The notes under the pieces were generated by a model that was not told the origin of the DNA, searched no databases, and saw nothing but the letters and a program-made list of their open reading frames with translations. A stretch of 38,106 bases of DNA from positions 1 through 38,106 of the forward strand of contig CAYLYE010000030.1 of the NCBI GenBank assembly GCA_964387325.1, written 5' to 3'. The DNA is from CAZZBK01 sp964387325 (lineage in GTDB: Bacteria > Planctomycetota > Planctomycetia > Pirellulales > PNKZ01). Positions 15,198 through 21,735 of the stretch are shown piece by piece. A program made the translations under genes and the position numbers. Every line of letters begins with the position of its first letter. Position 1 is the stretch's first letter.

Positions 15198-16502
15198 TCA
15201 ACGTTGCGAGCGATCGCGTTCGCCGAAGATGCGACCGACCCAATTGAAATGCTCCTTGGGCTGCGGCGGTAGGTCTTTGGTCTCGTCGAGCCGCTGTTGA
15301 GCTTTGGGGCCAAAATCGGTATCCGCGAAATCGCGCACGATCATCAAATAGAAATGCCGCGCCGCGCCATAGTACTTGCGACGATAGTAGTATTCGCCGT
15401 TGTCCCAATCGCGCTCGGCCTTTTGATTGCGAATCTTCGCTTGCGTCGACGTCAATCGCTCACGCTCGGATGTTTGAGTTGGCGACACCTGCGCTAACGT
15501 GTCGCGGCACAGTTTGTCGGCTTCTTCGAGCGGTTTGGAGTCGTACTGAGGCCCTTGGTACGAGAGCATCTTGCTCTGCAGGCCCAGCAATTGCGACTCC
15601 ATGTAATGTTCGCTGTGCGGGTACTCTTTGCGAATCATGTCGTAGTTATACGCCGCGTCTTCGTAACGACCCCGCAGAAAATTATGATCGGCAACACGCT
15701 TCACCGCGTCGTCGGCCAGCGGACCCGTCGGGTCTTGGAGCCGAATGCCCTCGAATGCTGTCGTCGAGTAACCGCGGGTGTCAAAGGTGGGACGCGTCTT
15801 ATCGATAAAATTGGGAATGTAGTTATTAACCTTTTCCCCCTTCTGTTCCCAATAGATGCCGATCGCAAACAGGCGCTGGACGGCCTTGTCGAGATAGCGA
15901 GAGTTTTCATACTTCTTGAGCAGCCCGGCATAGCTGTCATACGCCTTGTTGTACTGATCCGAGAAGAACAGGCTCTCCGCTTCTAAGAACATCGCGTCTT
16001 CTTCCAGCGTCGAGTCCGGCCATCGGAAGGCGGCTGTGTGATACGCTTTGACGGCGTTGGCAAAATCCTTTTTCAGGAACAATTCATTGCCTTCGGCCAA
16101 TTTGGCACGCGCCTGCTTCTCGTCGGGCCCCATCCCAATCGCCTTCATGGTCGTGCGGCTGAGGTTCGTCGGCTTGAGCGCCTCGCTCGTTTTTTCCCAC
16201 CAAGATTTTTGTTCCAGCGCGCTGGGCGCATCGCCGAGCGAGACCCCGGGCACGGCACTGGGTTGTTGCGAGCGGGCATCATAGGCCTGCTGATCGAACG
16301 AGGCCGGGACCACCCCTTGCTGCGCGCCAGGTGACGAGGCGTTTGCGATGGCGTTGGGGTCTGGAGTCGCTGGTTTTTGCGCCTGAATGAACGGATCAGT
16401 TGCCGGCTTGCGATTGAATTGCTGGCAACCGCAGAGCGCAGCGCAGAGCGCGAGAGTCGCAAAGCACTCAGTGACTATTCGATAGAAGCTACCGACATCC
16501 AT
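15198..16502 (-). CDS. BamD-like outer-membrane lipoprotein with TPR repeats
   Basis: The 434-residue product has a lipoprotein signal ending LALCAALCGC (Cys26), a Pro/Ala/Gln-rich spacer (27-100), and then tetratricopeptide-type helices from about 130 onward (AKLAEGNELFLKKDFANAVKAYHTAAFRWPDS, ESLFFSDQYNKAYDSYAGLLKKYENS, NFLRGRYEDAAYNYDMIRKEYP, YYYRRKYYGAARHFYLMIVRDFADT). The motif of spacing between repeats and the Y-x-x-A pattern match BamD/YfiO, the lipoprotein partner of the BamA beta-barrel machine. It is longer than E. coli BamD (about 245) because of the spacer and extra repeats. It is 14 bases before the LptE-like gene and 11 bases after recO in one operon. Confidence 0.75.
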   Translation of the reverse strand: MDVGSFYRIVTECFATLALCAALCGCQQFNRKPATDPFIQAQKPATPDPNAIANASSPGAQQGVVPASFDQQAYDARSQQPSAVPGVSLGDAPSALEQKSWWEKTSEALKPTNLSRTTMKAIGMGPDEKQARAKLAEGNELFLKKDFANAVKAYHTAAFRWPDSTLEEDAMFLEAESLFFSDQYNKAYDSYAGLLKKYENSRYLDKAVQRLFAIGIYWEQKGEKVNNYIPNFIDKTRPTFDTRGYSTTAFEGIRLQDPTGPLADDAVKRVADHNFLRGRYEDAAYNYDMIRKEYPHSEHYMESQLLGLQSKMLSYQGPQYDSKPLEEADKLCRDTLAQVSPTQTSERERLTSTQAKIRNQKAERDWDNGEYYYRRKYYGAARHFYLMIVRDFADTDFGPKAQQRLDETKDLPPQPKEHFNWVGRIFGERDRSQR

Positions 16503-16513
16503 GTCGTTTAACT

Positions 16514-17269
16514 TTAGTGAGCCAGTATTCCTAGAAACTCATGCAGTCGAGGTTTGTGCCCCAACAGGTGACTGACGTATTGATTCAACACACCACGAAT
16601 CTCGCCCTGTGCGCCTCGATCCATCTCTGGCAGCACGCCCAGCATGCCCGCCTCGCGAAATCGCAGCAGGGTCTCCCAAGCAATTCGGCTCAACGAAACC
16701 ACGGCTGACTTGCCCGGCCGACAACGCGAACAAAGCACGCCGCCGTTGAGCAATCCGAACGCAATTCGTTGCGCGTTGATATCCTCCGTGCCACATTCCA
16801 CGCATTGATCTAACGACGGTAAATGTCCTAACAATCGCAGTGTTTCCAGTTCAAACCTCACAAGCAGTGCCGCCACACTTGCCGCGGTTGAATCGAGTGC
16901 TTCCAGGGTGTTACAAGCCAGGTCGAAAAGTTCCGGATGAGGATCGCCGTTATCGGTCAACTCGCCAAGCAGTTCCGCGACATAGTAACCCGCGTAGAGC
17001 CGTGACAAGTCGCAACGAGCGGCTCGAAACCGACGCTCCAGCTTGGCCTCCGTCAACAGGTCGAGCGATCCGGATGATTTGCGGAGGAACACTATCCGAC
17101 ACACGCACAACAGGTCAAGGGCACCCTCGAAAGGGCCTTTCAATCGACGTGCTCCCTTCGCTAGCGCTTGCACTTTGCCAAACTCTCGGGTCAGCAACGT
17201 GACAACCAGACTCGTCTCACTGAACTCGATGGTGCGCAACACGATAGCCAGCGATTTCTCGGCGTTCAT
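16514..17269 (-). CDS. recO: DNA repair protein RecO
   Basis: The 251-residue product shows the RecO arrangement: an N-terminal OB-fold (AIVLRTIEFSETSLVVTLLTREFGKVQALAKGARR), the LLTEAKL block, a helical part with YAGYYVAELLGELTDNGDPHPELF, and a zinc finger with paired C-x2-C units (CVECG and CSRC). RecO works with RecF and RecR to load RecA on gapped DNA in the cytoplasm. Length is normal. Its start codon overlaps the ybeY stop by four bases (ATGA type), so the two are translationally coupled. Confidence 0.92.
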   Translation of the reverse strand: MNAEKSLAIVLRTIEFSETSLVVTLLTREFGKVQALAKGARRLKGPFEGALDLLCVCRIVFLRKSSGSLDLLTEAKLERRFRAARCDLSRLYAGYYVAELLGELTDNGDPHPELFDLACNTLEALDSTAASVAALLVRFELETLRLLGHLPSLDQCVECGTEDINAQRIAFGLLNGGVLCSRCRPGKSAVVSLSRIAWETLLRFREAGMLGVLPEMDRGAQGEIRGVLNQYVSHLLGHKPRLHEFLGILAH

Positions 17270-17742
17270 GATCGCGGCTCCGACTCACGGTCGTCGCGCG
17301 GGTCACGGTCGTAACGTGGTTCGATCCCCAATGCCAGCATGACCGCCCGCTCCTGCTGGCGCATCTCGGCCAAGTCGTCGCTCGTCAGGTCGTCGTATCC
17401 GACCAAGTGCAGCATGCCGTGGACGACATACAACAGCAGTTCATGTTCGGTGCTCCAGCCCAAACGGGCGGCCGTCGTGGCAGCCGTATCGGCCGAGACG
17501 ATCACCTCGCCCCCGATACCCGAGTCGTCGTCTTCAAGCAAAAAGCTGATGACGTCGGTCGGGTAATCGTGCTGCAGATAACGGTTGTTCAACTCGTGGA
17601 TCGTCGGGTCGTCAACAACAGCAATGCTGATCGTTGCGTCCGTAACACCAGCGTCGCGCAGCACCTGCTCGACCGCGGCACTCAACTGGGCCGGGTTATG
17701 TTGATAGTCGGGATGCTCGTTCGTAATCTCGATTTGGAGCAT
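17266..17742 (-). CDS. ybeY: Endoribonuclease YbeY, rRNA maturation factor (metal site altered)
   Basis: The 158-residue product has the family core: ELNNRYLQHDYPTDVISF, GEVIVSADTA, and the metal motif HGMLHLVGYDD. In E. coli the zinc ligands are His114, His118 and His124; here His108 and His112 are kept while the third position is Asp118. Asp can bind zinc, so activity is not excluded. YbeY acts in 16S rRNA 3' maturation and ribosome quality control. The start at 17742 suits the family N-terminus; the longer frame from 17802 has a poor N-terminal extension. It leads the ybeY-recO-BamD-like-LptE-like operon. Confidence 0.88.
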   Translation of the reverse strand: MLQIEITNEHPDYQHNPAQLSAAVEQVLRDAGVTDATISIAVVDDPTIHELNNRYLQHDYPTDVISFLLEDDDSGIGGEVIVSADTAATTAARLGWSTEHELLLYVVHGMLHLVGYDDLTSDDLAEMRQQERAVMLALGIEPRYDRDPRDDRESEPRS

Positions 17743-17772
17743 GTCGAAACTCAGGCACGCGCGCTCATAGCC

Positions 17773-17819
17773 GGTCCCTCTGGGACCAGAAGTGACAACC
17801 AAGAAGCCCCCACGGGGCT
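17773..17819 (-). promoter_or_regulatory. Two GC hairpins in the ybeY leader
   Basis: Two perfect 6-bp stems with three-base loops, GGTCCC-tct-GGGACC (17773-17787) and AGCCCC-cac-GGGGCT (17805-17819), lie between the methyltransferase stop and the ybeY start. The second is followed on the minus strand by TTCTTGG, so it may act as a weak terminator for the methyltransferase or as an attenuator for ybeY. Confidence 0.35.
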
Positions 17820-17850
17820 ACGACATTTCCTGCCAGGGACAACGTCACAC

Positions 17851-17880
17851 ATTCTACCCCGGATCGCGACTGATCGTCAG
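17851..17880 (-). promoter_or_regulatory. Putative promoter for the ybeY operon
   Basis: On the minus strand CTGACG (17880-17875) and TAGAAT (17856-17851) are separated by 18 bases; the hexamers match at four and five of six positions. Transcription would start near 17844 and run through the two leader hairpins. It overlaps the stop codon of the methyltransferase gene. Confidence 0.4.
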
Positions 17881-18533
17881 GCCTGATAGGCGGGTTGCTC
17901 TGGCGTCGAATTGCGGGCCACGACCACGATCTGCCTCGCAAAATCGATCCCGATCAGTCGGAAGAGCCAGCCAAACATATAGCGACGCAAGAACCGGCGA
18001 TGCAGCGGGTCGTGATAAATACGATAGATCGCGAGCACCTCATAGCCCGCCGCCGCGAGCAGTCCGGCGAGTTCGTCGTAGCACAGTGGCGTGCGATGCG
18101 TGGCGTCGCGCAAGTAGGCCGGCGGATAATACGTGTTGGGCGTACTCAGGATGAGTCGACCGTCCGGTTCGAGCACACCGCGAATTTGCGTCAGCCACGG
18201 CTCGATCTCTTCAAGCGATAGATGCTCGACGACCTCGAGCGCGAACACGAGCGGAAATATTTCGGTCACCTCGTCGAGTTCGTGATAGTCGTGCTCGACG
18301 GCACGATCGATATCGAGTGAATGATATTTCAAAGCGGGCTCGTGGCGCCGTAGATGTTCTCGAAAGCGTCGGTCGCCGGCGCCGATCTCGAGTACGCGTG
18401 TTAGGTCGTGTGCTTCACGCACGACAATGTCGCTCGCGCGTTTGCGGATCGGCAAATCGAAGATACGACCAAAGCGTTTGGCGGCCGCTCGGCGATGCTC
18501 AAAGAGTCGAGACCACGAAATGCGCTTGCACAT
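17877..18533 (-). CDS. Class I SAM-dependent methyltransferase
   Basis: The 218-residue product has a Rossmann methyltransferase core: motif I VLEIGAGDRRF (about 47-57), YHSLDID as the acidic motif II, LVFALEVVEHLSLEEI as motif IV, and LEPDGRLILSTPNTYYPP as post-motif. The C-terminus carries a hydrophobic and basic stretch (RRYMFGWLFRLIGIDF). This pattern matches the Methyltransf_11/UbiE-like group and the proteins that methylate lipids or sugars at the membrane; the substrate is unknown. The start ATG has no clear ribosome-binding site. It lies upstream of the ybeY operon on the same strand with a 134-base gap. Confidence 0.8.
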   Translation of the reverse strand: MCKRISWSRLFEHRRAAAKRFGRIFDLPIRKRASDIVVREAHDLTRVLEIGAGDRRFREHLRRHEPALKYHSLDIDRAVEHDYHELDEVTEIFPLVFALEVVEHLSLEEIEPWLTQIRGVLEPDGRLILSTPNTYYPPAYLRDATHRTPLCYDELAGLLAAAGYEVLAIYRIYHDPLHRRFLRRYMFGWLFRLIGIDFARQIVVVARNSTPEQPAYQA

Positions 18534-18742
18534 TTAAGGCGAATGCTTAGGATGATGGCATCACGCAAGTACTTAACTGCACAAGCGTGATACTGAAGCA
18601 GAACCAGACCGACGTCGACTTGTCTAACGACTAACGTGGCGCGAGACAAGTCGAGTCGATAACTTGGGATCACGATTCTGGTGTTCAGTGAGTAACGTTG
18701 TCACCCCAGCGCGACACGATACTCGTTGGCACCGCATTCTGT

Positions 18743-18749
18743 TAGGAGG
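18743..18749 (+). promoter_or_regulatory. Strong ribosome-binding site of the Lys/Ala micropeptide
   Basis: TAGGAGG followed by A lies seven bases before the GTG at 18757, an ideal anti-16S match and spacing. It is the main reason for calling this very short frame a gene. Confidence 0.75.
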
Positions 18750-18756
18750 ATAGACC

Positions 18757-18819
18757 GTGGCCAAGAAGAAGGCTGCCAAGAAGGCAGCGAAGAAAGCCGC
18801 CAAGAAAAAGAAGAAGTAG
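18757..18819 (+). CDS. 20-residue Lys/Ala-only basic peptide
   Basis: A GTG-initiated frame encodes just 20 residues: Met-Ala, then only Lys and Ala in KKAAKK periodicity, ending in five Lys. An in-frame TAG (18751-18753) directly upstream excludes a longer N-terminus, and TAG ends the frame. A near-perfect ribosome-binding site precedes it and an intrinsic terminator (18884-18916) follows 65 bases later, so the unit looks like a complete tiny gene. The composition equals the C-terminal tails of histone H1-like and Hc1-like proteins, which bind DNA without a fixed fold. Nucleoid or RNA binding is inference. It could instead be the leftover C-terminus of a decayed histone-like gene, although the good initiation signal speaks against that. 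Confidence 0.65.
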   Translation: MAKKKAAKKAAKKAAKKKKK

Positions 18820-18883
18820 TGTAGCGCGGTCCATGTGACCGCAATACCGCTTCTCATTTCTGGCCCGTAAGCAACAACGAGAA

Positions 18884-18916
18884 AGAAAAGCCCGGTTCTT
18901 TGAGCCGGGCTTTTCT
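18884..18916 (+). terminator. Intrinsic terminator of the micropeptide gene
   Basis: A perfect 12-bp stem, AGAAAAGCCCGG (18884-18895) with CCGGGCTTTTCT (18905-18916), has a nine-base loop. The right arm ends TTTTCT, which serves as the T-rich tract. As it is symmetric, it could also stop minus-strand transcription. Confidence 0.8.
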
Positions 18917-18923
18917 ACTTAGA

Positions 18924-18961
18924 TCACCGCGCCCTTGGCATTGTCACCGCGCCCTTGGCAT
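18924..18961. repeat. Tandem 18-base direct repeat
   Basis: TCACCGCGCCCTTGGCAT occurs at 18924-18941 and again at 18944-18961, a 20-base period with two spacer bases. It lies directly after the terminator and before the putative promoter of the DUF1549 gene. It could be a replication-slippage duplication or a paired operator site. Confidence 0.7.
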
Positions 18962-19033
18962 CGGCTGGGGAACTTTTGCGGCCCAATCGACCCGCCCACT
19001 CGGGTGGTGTTTCCGGCGAATCGTCTAAATCGC

Positions 19034-19063
19034 TTGGCAGAAGAGTCCTGTTTCGTTCATAAT
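19034..19063 (+). promoter_or_regulatory. Sigma-70-type promoter for the DUF1549/DUF1553 operon
   Basis: TTGGCA (19034-19039) and CATAAT (19058-19063) each match the consensus at five of six positions and are separated by 18 bases. Transcription would start near 19070, giving a leader of about 100 bases. Confidence 0.55.
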
Positions 19064-19169
19064 GATGACTTGATACGTTTCCCGCCCTGTACGTCTTCTG
19101 GCGTCTCCGAGTTTAAAACACCGGAACCGCCAGAGCCTTCCGCCGATTACATTGCCTGCTCCCCCGGTT

Positions 19170-21668
19170 ATGGAGATCCGAATCGTGTTCTCTCTGCGCA
19201 CCGCCTGTCGGATCAGTTCGAGCTGTCTATATCTCTTGGCCTCGCCGTGGCTATCGATGGCCCTGGCTGCCGGCGGCCTGACGGTTGTTCCAGACGAGGT
19301 CAAGCTCGACGGTAATTTCTCGCAGGTACAGTTCGTCGTCTTGGCTGAATCGGCCGACAAGATCGACAAGCGAAGCGAGGATTTGACCCGCTCGGCAAAA
19401 TACCACTCGTCGGATGAAAAGGTGGCGCGAGTGACCGCGAATGGCCAGGTGCAAGCCACCGGCAACGGTCGAGCGACCATCGAGATCCGTGTCGGCAAGC
19501 AACAGCAAACGGTGGCCGTCGAGGTGCTCAACATCGCCGCCGAACCGCAGGTCAGTTTCACAGAGTTGGTCGTACCGCTCCTCAGCAAAGCAGGCTGCAA
19601 TCAAGCTGCCTGCCACGCCGCGCAGCATGGCAAAGGGGGCTTCAAGCTCTCGGTGTTTGGGTATGCCCCCGACGAAGACTACGCGATGATGGCGCGCGAC
19701 CGACAATCGCGGCGCATCAACGTAACCGAGCCGGAGATGAGCCTTATCCTCCGCAAACCCACGCTCGGCGTACCACATGCCGGCAACAAGCGGATCGAGC
19801 CCGGTTCGCCCGATTACCAAATCATTCGCGAGTGGATCCGCTCAGGCGCCAAGCCACCCCAAAAGGCTGATGCTCAAGTCACCAAGATTCGCGTCTTCCC
19901 GACCGAGCGATTGCACAGTTCCAAGATCAACCAGCAACTACGGGTCGAGGCCGAGTACAGCGATGGCCACCGCCGCGACGTGACTCCTTGGGCCAAGTAC
20001 GACTCGATGGACGACTCGGTCGTTACGATCGACGGAACCGGTTATTACCAATCGATTGGCCGCGGTCAGGCAGCCGTGATGGTTCGCTTCGAAGGGCAGG
20101 CAGAAATCTCGACCGTCGTTATCCCCTATGCTCAGTCGGTCGAGCTAGCCGGTTGGAAAAACAACAACTTCATTGACGAATATGCGGCGAACAAGTTCCG
20201 CGAGTTGGGTATTGCCCCCTCCGGACTCTGCGACGACGCGGCTTTCCTACGTCGCGTTTATCTCGATGCTACGGGCACGCTCCCCACCCCCGCTCAAACC
20301 ACCGCCTTCCTCGACTCGAAGGACCCCAACAAGCGGCCCCAACTGATCGACGAGTTACTCGGGTTGACGGGCGACCCCAAGCGCGACATTCACAACAATG
20401 CCTATGCCGGCTATTGGTCGATCAAATGGGCCGACCTGATTCGTAACAACAGCGCCACGCTCGGCGAGCAGGGGATGTGGTCCCTACACAACTGGATCAA
20501 GGAATCGCTCCGCGAAAATAAGCCGTTCGACAAATTCGTCAGCGAACTGATCACCGCCCGCGGCTCGATTTACCGAAGCGGCCCGGCTAACTACTATCGC
20601 ATCTCGCGCGACACGTCGGAACTCGCCGAGCACACGGCCCAATTGTTCCTCGGCGTACGCCTAGCCTGTGCCAAGTGCCATCACCATCCGTTCGAGAAAT
20701 ACAGCCAAGCCGATTACTACGGCTTCTCGTCGTTCTTTGCCCGGGTCGGCAACAAGACAAGCATCGAGTTCGGCCTGTTCGGCCGCGAGTCGGTCATTGT
20801 CGTAAAGGACACCGGAGACGTGCGGCACCCGCGCACCGGCGCGCAGCTCAAGCCGACGCCGCTTGATGGTCAAGCACTCGAGAACGAATCTCCCGACCGC
20901 CGCATGGATTTGGCGAATTGGTTGATGGCCAAGGATAATCCTTTCTTCGCTCGCAATATCGCGAACCGCTATATGAGCTATCTGCTGGGCCGTGGCTTGG
21001 TCGAGCCCGTGGATGACATGCGAGCGACGAACCCGGCGACCAATGCTCCGTTGCTCGACCGACTGGCGAAAGAGTTTGTGGACAGCAAGTACAATGTCAA
21101 GCAACTCATGCGGCTGATCCTGAACTCGCGGCTGTATCAGCTCGACTCGCAACCGACCCAAGAGAACGTTGGCGACTCGAAGTTTTACACCTACTTTAAG
21201 GTCAAGCGTATTGGTGCCGAGGCGTTGCTCGACGCCATCGATCAAGTGACCGGCACGCAAACCAAGTTCAAGAACCTACCGCTTGGCACGCGCGCCATCG
21301 AGTTGCCCGACTCGAACTACGGCGACTATTTCTTGATGACTTTTGGCAAGCCGCTGCGCGTCAGTGTGTGCGAATGCGAACGGGTCCCGGACGAAAACTT
21401 GACCCAAGCGCTGCATACGCTCAACGGCGACACACTGGCGGCCAAGATGACGGACGCCAAGGGGCGTCTGGCCAAGCTGATCGCTGCCAAGAAGCCGCTC
21501 AACGAGGCGGTCACCGAGTTGTACCTCACGGCACTCGCGCGTCGCCCGACCGAAAAGGAACTGGCCGCGTGCCAGAAGTGGCTCGATAACAGCCCCTCGC
21601 CCCAGGTGTTTTACGAAGACTTGCTCTGGTCGTTGATTAACTCGAAACAGTTCCTGTTCATTCACTAA
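19170..21668 (+). CDS. PSCyt/DUF1549/DUF1553 protein with bacterial Ig-like domains
   Basis: The 832-residue product has a signal peptide (hydrophobic to about residue 34), an Ig-like (Big_2-type) domain (VARVTANGQVQATGNGRATIEI), a cytochrome-like segment with C143-x4-C148-H149 followed by GGFKLSVFG, a second Ig-like domain around 215-310 (VVTIDGTGYYQSIGRGQAAVMV), then DUF1549 with a CAKCH haem-type motif (C500, C503, H504) and DUF1553 to the C-terminus (NPFFARNIANRYMSYLLGRGLVEPVDD, LYLTALARRPTEKE). These proteins are hallmark planctomycete secreted proteins of unknown activity, often tied to DUF1501 partners; here the downstream partner is a PPC-domain protein. The first cysteine motif is CX4CH rather than CX2CH. 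ATG 19170 is preferred over TTG 19152. Confidence 0.85.
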   Translation: MEIRIVFSLRTACRISSSCLYLLASPWLSMALAAGGLTVVPDEVKLDGNFSQVQFVVLAESADKIDKRSEDLTRSAKYHSSDEKVARVTANGQVQATGNGRATIEIRVGKQQQTVAVEVLNIAAEPQVSFTELVVPLLSKAGCNQAACHAAQHGKGGFKLSVFGYAPDEDYAMMARDRQSRRINVTEPEMSLILRKPTLGVPHAGNKRIEPGSPDYQIIREWIRSGAKPPQKADAQVTKIRVFPTERLHSSKINQQLRVEAEYSDGHRRDVTPWAKYDSMDDSVVTIDGTGYYQSIGRGQAAVMVRFEGQAEISTVVIPYAQSVELAGWKNNNFIDEYAANKFRELGIAPSGLCDDAAFLRRVYLDATGTLPTPAQTTAFLDSKDPNKRPQLIDELLGLTGDPKRDIHNNAYAGYWSIKWADLIRNNSATLGEQGMWSLHNWIKESLRENKPFDKFVSELITARGSIYRSGPANYYRISRDTSELAEHTAQLFLGVRLACAKCHHHPFEKYSQADYYGFSSFFARVGNKTSIEFGLFGRESVIVVKDTGDVRHPRTGAQLKPTPLDGQALENESPDRRMDLANWLMAKDNPFFARNIANRYMSYLLGRGLVEPVDDMRATNPATNAPLLDRLAKEFVDSKYNVKQLMRLILNSRLYQLDSQPTQENVGDSKFYTYFKVKRIGAEALLDAIDQVTGTQTKFKNLPLGTRAIELPDSNYGDYFLMTFGKPLRVSVCECERVPDENLTQALHTLNGDTLAAKMTDAKGRLAKLIAAKKPLNEAVTELYLTALARRPTEKELAACQKWLDNSPSPQVFYEDLLWSLINSKQFLFIH

Positions 21669-21735
21669 ACAATTCGGCACAAGGCGGCCCAGGCCGACCA
21701 AGCGTCCGCTCCGGATTTTATTTTCGAGGCTCCTT

